A stretch of DNA of 64,000 nt from Clostridiales bacterium UBA6114 (lineage in GTDB: Bacteria; Bacillota; Clostridia; Oscillospirales; Butyricicoccaceae). A program made the position numbers and the translations under genes. The stretch covers positions 58,126 through 122,125 of the forward strand of contig DIWE01000005.1 in NCBI GenBank assembly GCA_002423435.1. The letters are read 5' to 3'. Position 1 is the stretch's first letter, and every line of letters starts with the position of its first letter. Below the pieces are notes generated by a model. The model was not told the DNA's origin, searched no databases, and saw nothing but the letters and a program-made list of their open reading frames with translations. Below are positions 35,687 to 43,142 of the stretch, in pieces.

Positions 35687-36815
35687 GAGGTTTTTGCTTT
35701 ACGGACACGGCGGCGCCCTGAACCACGGCGCGGAGGCGATTGTAAAATGCACCGCGAAACGGATCCGGGAAAAGTGCCCGGACGCCGAAATCATCCTTTC
35801 CACCCATTTCAAGGAGCAGGACCTCCGGTTCCGGATGCCGGTCGACGGCTACTGCGAGCGCGACGCGCGTTATCCGGGGCAAAGCGGAGCCCCCGCCGGG
35901 ACATATGACGAGCTTTCCTACAGGCCGACGCTCGACGCGATTACAAGGGACACGGTCTGCCTTTCGATCGGCGGCGACAACTATTGCTACCCGAACTGGC
36001 GAAAGTGGGCGATGATCCATAAAAAAGCCCTTGAGCGGGGCGCGAAAAGCGTACTTTGGTGCGCGTCGGTCGAGCCTGCGATGATCAATGGGGAGATGCT
36101 GTCGGCGCTTTCGAGCTATCCGATTATTTCCGCGAGGGAAAGCTTAAGCTGCGGCGCGCTCAAGGGCATGGGGCTTCAAAACGTGGTCTTGTGCCCGGAC
36201 GCCGCGTTCCTGCTGGAGCCGAAAAAAACCGGGCTTCCCCAAAGCTTTATTGAGCGAAACACGGTCGCGGTCAACGTAAGCCCGCTCGTCGTGCGCCGGG
36301 AAAAGGAAAACGGGGCCGTCCTCAAAAATATCAAAGCCCTGATCGGGTTTATTTTAAGCTGCACCGATATGAGCGTCGCCCTTATTCCCCACGTGACAAT
36401 GCCGACGGACAACGATTTCTCCCTTTTGCGGGAAATGTATCACGGCATTCCCCAAAAGGACCGGGTCTGCCTTGTTTCGGACCGGCTGGACGCCGCCGAG
36501 CTGAAATATGTGATTTCAAGCTGCCGCCTCGGCGTGTTCGCGAGGACCCACGCGGCGATCGCCGCCTACTCCTCCTGTGTGCCGTCGGTCGCGATCGGCT
36601 ATTCCGCCAAAGCGGAAGGGATCGCCCGCGACCTGGGCGTTTCCGATTACGTCCTGCCGGTCGGCGGCTTTTCAGGCGAAGACAGCCTGCTCCGGCTGTT
36701 CTTAAGGCTTATGGAGGACGAGGCCAAGGTAAAAACATTGCTTTCGGAAAAGCTCCCGGCCTATCGGGAAAGCGCTTTGGGCGAGCCGGTCTTTTCGTAT
36801 ATCGATTCGGACTGA
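35679..36815 (+). CDS. Polysaccharide pyruvyl transferase family protein
   Basis: This enzyme transfers pyruvate from phosphoenolpyruvate onto a sugar to form a ketal. The protein is 378 aa, with the family opening FLLYGHGGALNHGAEAIV, the SIGGDNYCY segment and C-terminal ARTHAAIAAYSSCVPSVAIGYS. Pyruvylated wall glycan is the ligand of SLH domains such as those of the protein at 21476, so a role in SLH anchoring is possible. An exopolysaccharide role is equally consistent. It is last in the coupled operon, and a terminator follows. Confidence 0.87.
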   Translation: MGKRFLLYGHGGALNHGAEAIVKCTAKRIREKCPDAEIILSTHFKEQDLRFRMPVDGYCERDARYPGQSGAPAGTYDELSYRPTLDAITRDTVCLSIGGDNYCYPNWRKWAMIHKKALERGAKSVLWCASVEPAMINGEMLSALSSYPIISARESLSCGALKGMGLQNVVLCPDAAFLLEPKKTGLPQSFIERNTVAVNVSPLVVRREKENGAVLKNIKALIGFILSCTDMSVALIPHVTMPTDNDFSLLREMYHGIPQKDRVCLVSDRLDAAELKYVISSCRLGVFARTHAAIAAYSSCVPSVAIGYSAKAEGIARDLGVSDYVLPVGGFSGEDSLLRLFLRLMEDEAKVKTLLSEKLPAYRESALGEPVFSYIDSD

Positions 36816-36860
36816 CATCTTATTAAAACAATTTAAGGCGTGTTTTATTTTTATAAATAG

Positions 36861-36900
36861 AACCCCCCGGACCGGGCAGCCGCCTGTTCCGGGGGTTTTT
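36861..36900 (+). terminator. Terminator of the glycan operon
   Basis: A GC-rich stem (AACCCCCCGGA against TCCGGGGGTT with a larger inner loop) is followed by TTTTT. Confidence 0.85.
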
Positions 36901-36941
36901 GCGCGCCGCGGATCTTTCGTGGCCTTTAAGAAGGGGATACT

Positions 36942-37026
36942 TTTGCCGGATTTGCCTGGATTTACCTGAATTTTACCCAAATCTTACCTAAATTACGTTG
37001 GGGTTTATTTCGGGATTTTGTATAGT
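36942..37026 (+). promoter_or_regulatory. Pho-box array and promoter of the phosphate operon
   Basis: Five direct repeats TTTGCC, TTTGCC, TTTACC, TTTACC, CTTACC start at 36942, 36951, 36961, 36972 and 36983. The spacing settles at 11 bp, the helical period of PhoP/PhoB-type boxes. A -35 TTGGGG (36998-37003) and -10 TATAGT (37021-37026), 17 bp apart, follow. A weak -35 with upstream activator repeats is the expected design for phosphate-starvation induction. Confidence 0.75.
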
Positions 37027-37155
37027 AGGAGACGGAATGGGAAGCTTCGGTCTTCCCCGAAGGGTGAAGACGGTCCACGGCTTCGGCACGGATTGAACAC
37101 AGATTTTGTACATAAATGGAGGGTAGACCCCCGCTTTATGGCAGGGGATCGAAAG

Positions 37156-38004
37156 ATGAAAAAGAACGGTTTTATTGCAGTTTTGCTGATATCGGCGCTG
37201 ATACTCGCCGGCTGTTCGGGTTCTGCGGCTCCGGCCGCCACGCAGAGTACCGCTTCGGGGCCTGCGGAGGAAAAAATTACGTTAAACGGCTCTGTTTCCG
37301 CGCTTTCGCTGATGCTCGCGCTGTCCGACGGGTTCGTCGCGGCCGGAAACACCGGCGTGCGGTTTGATGTCGCGGCCTCCGGGAAAAACGCGTCGATTGA
37401 CGCGCTCACATCCGGCGAAGCGGAGATGGCTATGTTTGAAGGAAAACTGTCCGACGTGCCGCCGGGCGCAATGGGAGAGACGATCGCCTACGAGGCGGCG
37501 GCGGTCATCGTAAATCCGTCCGCCGGAATAAAGGATCTGGCGGCGGAACAGATCCGGGCGATCTTCACCGGCGAGAGCGGCGACTGGGCGGACTTCGGCG
37601 GCGAAGGGAAAATAACCGTTGTCGTGCCGAAAAAAGAGGACGCGCTCCGGCAGTCCTTTGAGGAAACGTTCTCCATACGCGACTCGGTAAACGGGATATT
37701 GAAATCGCTTGTGCCCGAAACGGCGGTCGTCTCGGAGGATGTAGCGGGCGACGTGCAGAAAAATGCCGGCGCGATCGGGATATGCCCCCTCGCAAGCCTT
37801 GAAAGCGTGGAGGACGCGGCGTCGATCGACGGCGTTTCGCCCTCCGGCCGGACCTTGGAGGACGGCACATACAAAGCAAGCCGGAATATGCTTCTTGTCG
37901 CAGGTGCGGACGTGCCGGAGACCGTCGGACGGTTTTACTCCTGGTGCCTGTCCGCGGAGGGCAAAGCGCTTATGAAATCAACCGGGTTTATCCCGGTGGA
38001 ATAA
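37156..38004 (+). CDS. PstS-like phosphate-binding lipoprotein, short form
   Basis: This exported protein is 282 aa from the ATG at 37156; longer in-frame starts give a non-signal extension. The signal peptide ends in a lipobox (LILAGCSGSA). The PBP-like fold is seen in ASGKNASIDALTSGEAEMAMF and in the AEQIRAIFTGESGDWADFGG segment, the usual PstS hinge region. It lacks the canonical GSGTS phosphate loop, so its ligand affinity is uncertain. The leader from the promoter is about 120 nt with small hairpins. It is 24 nt upstream of a second PstS gene. Confidence 0.8.
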   Translation: MKKNGFIAVLLISALILAGCSGSAAPAATQSTASGPAEEKITLNGSVSALSLMLALSDGFVAAGNTGVRFDVAASGKNASIDALTSGEAEMAMFEGKLSDVPPGAMGETIAYEAAAVIVNPSAGIKDLAAEQIRAIFTGESGDWADFGGEGKITVVVPKKEDALRQSFEETFSIRDSVNGILKSLVPETAVVSEDVAGDVQKNAGAIGICPLASLESVEDAASIDGVSPSGRTLEDGTYKASRNMLLVAGADVPETVGRFYSWCLSAEGKALMKSTGFIPVE

Positions 38005-38028
38005 ATAACACTAAAAGGAGTAATAAAA

Positions 38029-39192
38029 ATGAAGCTTTCAAAACGCATTCTCAGCTTTCTCTTATGCGCGCTGCTTACCGCTGCGATGATCCCGGCCGCC
38101 GGCGCCGCCACGATCACCATTAAAATCGACGGTCAGACCGTAAGCTCGGACGTGGCCCCGGTCGTCGAGAGCGGAACGACGCTTGTCCCGGTAAGGGTGA
38201 TCACCGAGTATCTCGGCGCCGACGTCGGCTGGAACAACACAGCCCGTCAGGCCACCGTCAAGACCGCCGGCTACACCGTCGTGTTCACCATCGGTTCGAG
38301 AAACTACACCGTAAACGGTGCGGCGAAAACCCTTGACGTCCCGGCGAAGATCATCGGCAGCAGGACGATGATTCCTCTGCGCGCACTGGCCGAGTCGATC
38401 GGCGCGGAGGTAAGTTACGATGCCGCTTCAAACACCGCGTTCGTCAATTACTTCACCAGGATGACAGGCTCCATTAAAATCAGCGGCTCGACCACGGTGC
38501 AGCCGATCTCCCAGGCGGCCGCCGACAAGCTCCTCTCCTTAAACAGCGGGCTTACGATCTCGGTCGCGGGCGGCGGCTCGGGTGCGGGCATCAAGGACAG
38601 CATCAACGGCGCGAACGATATCGGCGAGTCCTCCCGCGTGCTTACGGCTGAAGAATCCGCGTCGCTCAACGAGGTCGTCGTTGCAAACGACGGCATCGCG
38701 ATTATCGTAAATCCCGCAAACCCCGTGAAAAACCTGACCAAAGAGCAGGCCGAGAAAATCTTCCTGGGCGAGATCACAAACTGGAAGGATGTCGGCGGGA
38801 ACGACGCGCCGATCCTTGTCCAGACCCGCGAAACGGGCTCGGGCACCCTTGCCACTCTCCAGGAGCTCCTTTTGGAAAATAAACCCGTTGTTTCCACCGC
38901 CACTCCCTACGCCTCCTCTGCGCTCATAAAGCAGGGCGTCGCCGGTAATGCCAATGCCGTCGGCTTTGATTCCATCGGTTTTGTCGATTCGACCGTCAAG
39001 GTGGTTTCGGTAAACAACGTCACGCCGACGACCGAGACCGTCAAAAGCGGCTCCTATCTCTTGAGCAGAAGCCTCTATGTGTTCACCAAGGGCGCGCCCT
39101 CGGGAATATATGCAAAATTCATCGATTACCTGAAAAGTGAAGACTGCCAGAAAAACATCGTTGTAAAAGAAGGCTACATCTCGGTCAGATAA
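38029..39192 (+). CDS. pstS: Phosphate-binding PstS with N-terminal copper-amine-oxidase-like stalk domain
   Basis: This 387-aa exported protein has a signal peptide (about residues 1-26). A stalk domain of the copper amine oxidase N-terminal type covers about residues 27-145 (TTLVPVRVITEYLGADVGWN; TMIPLRALAESIGAEV). The phosphate-binding PBP fold follows: KISGSTTVQPISQAAADK, SVAGGGSGAGIKDSINGAND, AEKIFLGEITNWKDVGG and RETGSGT. The stalk may hold the receptor on the wall in a cell without a periplasm. AAAGGAG precedes the ATG. A hairpin terminator follows, which favours high receptor levels over permease. Confidence 0.9.
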   Translation: MKLSKRILSFLLCALLTAAMIPAAGAATITIKIDGQTVSSDVAPVVESGTTLVPVRVITEYLGADVGWNNTARQATVKTAGYTVVFTIGSRNYTVNGAAKTLDVPAKIIGSRTMIPLRALAESIGAEVSYDAASNTAFVNYFTRMTGSIKISGSTTVQPISQAAADKLLSLNSGLTISVAGGGSGAGIKDSINGANDIGESSRVLTAEESASLNEVVVANDGIAIIVNPANPVKNLTKEQAEKIFLGEITNWKDVGGNDAPILVQTRETGSGTLATLQELLLENKPVVSTATPYASSALIKQGVAGNANAVGFDSIGFVDSTVKVVSVNNVTPTTETVKSGSYLLSRSLYVFTKGAPSGIYAKFIDYLKSEDCQKNIVVKEGYISVR

Positions 39193-39211
39193 ACAGCTCT
39201 ACGTACTTTAT

Positions 39212-39248
39212 GGAGGAAAAGCCGTCAATATCTGACGGCTTTTCTCCT
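39212..39248 (+). terminator. Attenuating terminator between pstS and pstC
   Basis: The stem AAAAGCCGTCA/TGACGGCTTTT around a 5-nt loop, extended by GGAG/CTCC with a bulge, ends in TTTTCTCC. It overlaps the left TA of the inserted inverted-repeat element. Confidence 0.75.
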
Positions 39249-39521
39249 AGCCGGAGCATAATAATCCGAACCCGTTTCTGAGGTTGCGGGCCGCCCCGGT
39301 GCGGCGTTGCCGGCCCTTGAAAGGCACCAAGCCTTCCCGCGGGCCGCCGCCTTGCCCCAAGACGGCCCAGAGCCTCGAAAATCTTCGACCTTGCGGGAGC
39401 GGATTTTTGCGTCCGGCAAGGCAGCGGACGCAGATGGGCTGTCGCCCATCAAGGACAATAACGAAGCCGGACGCAAATAAGATGCCCCGCAAGGCGGGTT
39501 CCGATTATCATGCTCCGGCTA
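39248..39521. mobile_element. MITE-like 270-bp inverted-repeat element between pstS and pstC
   Basis: The ends 39250-39274 and 39495-39519 are 25-bp inverted repeats with two mismatches (outer part GCCGGAGCATAATAATCC). They are flanked on both sides by TA (39248-39249 and 39520-39521), as expected for a Tc1/mariner or IS630-type target duplication. The inside carries more dyads: TTTGCGTCCGGC (39406-39417) with GCCGGACGCAAA (39466-39477), and GATGGGC-TGTC-GCCCATC (39433-39450). It encodes no credible protein. A non-autonomous transposon is the simplest reading; a structured RNA element is the alternative. Confidence 0.72.
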
Positions 39522-39536
39522 AAAGGAAGATGGTAA

Positions 39537-40505
39537 ATGAGTAACAGGCGAAGAAGCGATGCGTTTTTTGAAACCATGGTGCGCATGCTGTCTCTGGTAA
39601 GCGTGCTCGTGATCGCGTTCATCTTTGTGTTTGTCTTCTTAAAAGCGTGGCCGGTCATCAGGGAAAGCGGCGCGGGCCTTATCGCAAATGCCGGCTTCGA
39701 CAGGCAGATCTCCGACGCATTTTATTCCGCAAAGGACGCGCCGATGCTTAAATTCGGGCTTTTAGGGCTCATCGCGGGCACCGCCGCCACCACGGGGGTA
39801 TCCCTCGTCTTCGCCGCGGTCCTCGGTATCGGCGCCGCGGTCACGATCGCCGAGCTCGCCCCGAAGGGGATCGGCGGCGTCCTTACGTCCATTGTTCGGC
39901 TGCTTGCGTCGATCCCGTCGGTGATCTTCGGCCTGGTCGGGATCATCGTCATCGTTCCGTTTGTCGAAAAAACCTTTATAACGACCGAAATGCAGATCCA
40001 ATACTTAACACACTTTCAGATGACGGGCCGGAATCTCCTGTCGTCCGTCATCGTTCTGACCTTCATGATCGTCCCCATGGTGATCTCCCTCTCGATCGAC
40101 GCGCTCAATGCGGTCCCCGGCATTTACAGGGAAACCGGCTTTGCCTTCGGGATGTCCCATTTTCGCGTCATCTGGAAGATCGTGCTGCCGAGTGCGCGCT
40201 CGGGCATTATCGCAAGCATCATCCTCGCCGCTGGCAGAGGCATCGGGGAGGCGATCGCCGTATCGATGGTCTGCGGCGGAATCGGCAATATCCCCGATTT
40301 GTCGATGGGCTTTGTTTCCCTTCTGACGCCCGTCCTGACCCTGTCCTCCGCGATTGTAAACAAGTCGGAGGCCATGAGCGTCACAAGCGTCGAATCGGCG
40401 CTGTTTGCCTGCGGCGCCGTGCTTTTGGTATTCGGGGCCGTTTTAAGCGTTTTTGCAAGGCTGATTGAGAGGCGGTTAAGGAGGAATCTCGGATATGACG
40501 AATAG
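39537..40505 (+). CDS. pstC: Phosphate ABC transporter permease PstC
   Basis: This inner-membrane permease has 322 aa and about six hydrophobic segments. The PstC marks are GIAVTIAELAPKG-type segments, RLLASIPSVIFGLVGI and the cytoplasmic EAA-like loop ETGFAFGMSHFRVIWKIVLPSARSG, with GRGIGEAIAVSMVCG. AAAGGAAG precedes the ATG, just beyond the inserted element, so any readthrough into pstC must cross that element. Its 3' end overlaps pstA by 11 nt. Confidence 0.94.
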   Translation: MSNRRRSDAFFETMVRMLSLVSVLVIAFIFVFVFLKAWPVIRESGAGLIANAGFDRQISDAFYSAKDAPMLKFGLLGLIAGTAATTGVSLVFAAVLGIGAAVTIAELAPKGIGGVLTSIVRLLASIPSVIFGLVGIIVIVPFVEKTFITTEMQIQYLTHFQMTGRNLLSSVIVLTFMIVPMVISLSIDALNAVPGIYRETGFAFGMSHFRVIWKIVLPSARSGIIASIILAAGRGIGEAIAVSMVCGGIGNIPDLSMGFVSLLTPVLTLSSAIVNKSEAMSVTSVESALFACGAVLLVFGAVLSVFARLIERRLRRNLGYDE

Positions 40506-41418
40506 AAGCCACAAGGCCGATACGACCGCGGGATATATCTACACATGGGCGTCCATGCTTTTGATTGTCGCGGTGTGCCTGTTTATCATCCTGACGGTGG
40601 CGTATTACGGACTCGGCGTTTTGTCCGTCGGGTTTCTTGTGACCGATCCGAACCCGTCGGCGATCAATACGGAGGCCGGCGGGATACTGACTCCGATTAT
40701 CGGCACGGTCCTTCTGACGGCGATCGGCACCCTGGTCGCCTACCCGTTTTCGCTCGCAACGGCGGTCTACCTTTGCTTTTATTCCCAAAAAGGAAGGATG
40801 AAAACGGCGATCAAAACGGCGGTCGACATTCTGTCCGGCGTCCCCACGGTCGTCATCGCGCTGTTTTCGCTGGCGATCTTCACAAACCCGTTGTTTACCT
40901 TTTTGAGCACGCCCGTCGGAAATTCCGGGGCGGCCTACGGCAAATCGTTTCTGGTTTCGGGGATTACGATGGCGGTTATGATCCTTCCCTTTGTCATAAA
41001 ATCGATCGAGGAGGCGCTCAAGGTCGTCCCGCCAAGCTATATAGAGGGCTCCTTCGCGCTCGGCGCGTCGAAGTGGCACACCATATCAAAAATTGTCCTG
41101 CTCGCCGCAAGGCCGGGAATCACCACCGGAGTGATCCTGGGCATGGGGCGGATTATCGGTGACACCGCCATTGTGTGGCTTACCCTCGGGGGCACGCTGC
41201 GCATGACCGGGCTCTCGCCCTGGTATGCGCCCGGGCACTGGCTGTCCACCCTGAAAAACACGGGCAGCACCCTGACCTCCTATATCTACTACACGTCGCC
41301 CGCCGGAGAGGGCAACAACTACGCCGTCGCCTTCGGCGCCGCATGCGTGCTGATCTTTATCATTATCGCGCTGAACGCGCTGACCGCCGTCTTTGGCAAT
41401 ATAAGGAGGGTGAAATAA
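40495..41418 (+). CDS. pstA: Phosphate ABC transporter permease PstA
   Basis: This second permease has 307 aa and six hydrophobic segments. LSGVPTVVIALFSLAIF, KVVPPSYIEGSFALGASKWHT (EAA loop) and GRIIGDTAIVWLTLGG match PstA. It starts within the pstC 3' end, with TTAAGGAGG upstream of the ATG, so the two subunits are translationally coupled. Confidence 0.93.
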   Translation: MTNRSHKADTTAGYIYTWASMLLIVAVCLFIILTVAYYGLGVLSVGFLVTDPNPSAINTEAGGILTPIIGTVLLTAIGTLVAYPFSLATAVYLCFYSQKGRMKTAIKTAVDILSGVPTVVIALFSLAIFTNPLFTFLSTPVGNSGAAYGKSFLVSGITMAVMILPFVIKSIEEALKVVPPSYIEGSFALGASKWHTISKIVLLAARPGITTGVILGMGRIIGDTAIVWLTLGGTLRMTGLSPWYAPGHWLSTLKNTGSTLTSYIYYTSPAGEGNNYAVAFGAACVLIFIIIALNALTAVFGNIRRVK

Positions 41419-41419
41419 C

Positions 41420-42175
41420 ATGCCCTTTGTGAGCGTGAACGATGTAAACGTGTGGTACGGGAAAAATCAGGCGCTCCGGAGCATAAGCCTCGAGATCCCG
41501 AAGAACTGCATTTATGCCCTGATCGGGCCATCCGGCTGCGGAAAGACGACGCTTTTGCGCTCGATCAACCGTTTGAATGATTTTATACCGGGGTTTAAGC
41601 TCGAAGGAAAGCTGGAAATCGACGGGACCGACGCATATAAAAGAGGCGACCACGTTTTCGCGGAAAAGCTCCGCCGCAATATCGGCATGGTGTTCCAGCA
41701 CACGAACCCTCTGCCGATGACGATCATGCAGAATATGCTTCTTCCCCTTAAGGAGCACTATAAGGGGGATAAGCAGAAAATGGAGGCGCTCGCGCTTGAA
41801 AAGCTCAGACAGGTCGCGATTTACGACGAGGTTCGCGACCGGCTGCATAAAAGCGCGCTGATGCTTTCGGGCGGCCAGCAGCAGCGGCTGTGCATCGCGA
41901 GGGCGCTGATGCTCGAGCCGAAGCTTCTTCTGATGGATGAGCCGTGCTCGGCGCTCGATCCCATCTCCACCTATAAAATCGAGGAGCTGCTGCAAAGCTT
42001 AAAAAAAGACTACACGATTGTGATCGTCACCCACAACATGGAGCAGGCGACGCGCATCTCGGACTATACCGCGTTTTTCTATTGCGGAGAGCTGATTGAG
42101 ACGGGGGAAACCCTAGAGCTGTTTTCCCGCCCGCAAAAGGAGCTGACGCAGAATTATCTGACCGGACGGATCTGA
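41420..42175 (+). CDS. pstB: Phosphate ABC transporter ATPase PstB
   Basis: This 251-aa ATPase has Walker A GPSGCGKTT near residue 34, signature LSGGQQQR, Walker B LLLMDEPCSALDP and the switch His in VTHNMEQATR. NRLNDFIPG after Walker A is a typical PstB segment. It starts 2 nt after pstA with AAGGAGG upstream. No phoU gene follows; exopolyphosphatase takes that place. Confidence 0.95.
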   Translation: MPFVSVNDVNVWYGKNQALRSISLEIPKNCIYALIGPSGCGKTTLLRSINRLNDFIPGFKLEGKLEIDGTDAYKRGDHVFAEKLRRNIGMVFQHTNPLPMTIMQNMLLPLKEHYKGDKQKMEALALEKLRQVAIYDEVRDRLHKSALMLSGGQQQRLCIARALMLEPKLLLMDEPCSALDPISTYKIEELLQSLKKDYTIVIVTHNMEQATRISDYTAFFYCGELIETGETLELFSRPQKELTQNYLTGRI

Positions 42176-42227
42176 CGCGGCGTCGCAAATCAACAGGCGG
42201 CCGCGTTTTGCGCCGCTTTGCAGGGAA

Positions 42228-43142
42228 ATGGAGATGAACCGCTTGATCTGCGGGATTATTGATTTGGGTTCAAACACTATCCGGCTGTCGATCTATCAAT
42301 GCGAAAATATGGCGGCGCGGCTGCTGCTGAACAAAAAAATAACGGCCGGGCTTTCCGGTTATGTCGAGGGCGGAGAGCTGTCTCTGAAAGGGATCAATAA
42401 AGCCTGCTCGGTGCTGAGTGATTTTGAGAACATCCTGTCGAACTTCAATATACAAAACGCCCACGTTTTTGCGACGGCCTCTCTGAGGAATATCGGGAAC
42501 ACCGAAGAGGCGGTGAGCATCATCAGGGATAAAACGGGCTTTTCTGTGGACGTTTTGTCCGGGGAAGAGGAGGCAAGGCTTGACTATGTCGGCGCGGCGC
42601 ATGCGGTGAGTCTTGAAAAAGGGCTTCTGGTCGACATCGGGGGCGGAAGCACCGAGCTCGTGACCTTTCAGAATGAGGAAATCCTGAAAGCGGTGAGCAT
42701 GCCGGTCGGCTGTTTAAACCTGTTTCTGAAACACGTCCCTTTTTTGCTGCCGACGTCGGGAAGCATCAAGGAAATGAAACGGAATATACTCGCCGAGCTT
42801 AAAAAAGCGGATTTTTTTGAAGAAAAGAAACAGAGCGTCATCTGCGGCGTCGGCGGGACCATCAGGGCGGCCGGGAAGCTGTACAACGATATTTACGAGC
42901 TGTCCGGCGAAAACATGGTTATGGAATCGGACAAGCTCGGTAAGATGCTCGCTTTATACAAAAACAACGGAAAGGATATCCTGCACAGGATCCTTCAGAT
43001 CGCCCCCGAGAGAATCCATACGATCCTTCCGGGGATGATGATATTAAACGCCATCGCAAAAAGCAGCAAAAGCCGCGAAATCGTCATCAGCGGCTGCGGC
43101 GTCAGGGAAGGATACTTATACGGCAGGGTGCTGAATGCATGA
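42228..43142 (+). CDS. ppx: Exopolyphosphatase (Ppx/GppA family), short form
   Basis: This enzyme removes phosphate from polyphosphate ends, or the 5' phosphate of pppGpp in the related GppA activity. It has 304 aa with the actin-fold phosphate loops GIIDLGSNTIRLSIY and LLVDIGGGSTELV and the catalytic-type Glu region SGEEEARLDY. It lacks the C-terminal HD-type domain of the about 500-aa enterobacterial form. The stop overlaps the ppk ATG by 4 nt. Placement after pstB links imported phosphate to polyphosphate turnover. Confidence 0.9.
   Translation: MEMNRLICGIIDLGSNTIRLSIYQCENMAARLLLNKKITAGLSGYVEGGELSLKGINKACSVLSDFENILSNFNIQNAHVFATASLRNIGNTEEAVSIIRDKTGFSVDVLSGEEEARLDYVGAAHAVSLEKGLLVDIGGGSTELVTFQNEEILKAVSMPVGCLNLFLKHVPFLLPTSGSIKEMKRNILAELKKADFFEEKKQSVICGVGGTIRAAGKLYNDIYELSGENMVMESDKLGKMLALYKNNGKDILHRILQIAPERIHTILPGMMILNAIAKSSKSREIVISGCGVREGYLYGRVLNA

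Noticed and set aside
39247..39492. An 81-residue minus-strand frame within the inverted-repeat element
   Set aside because: It lies wholly inside the repeat, spans its dyads and has the composition of translated repeat DNA.
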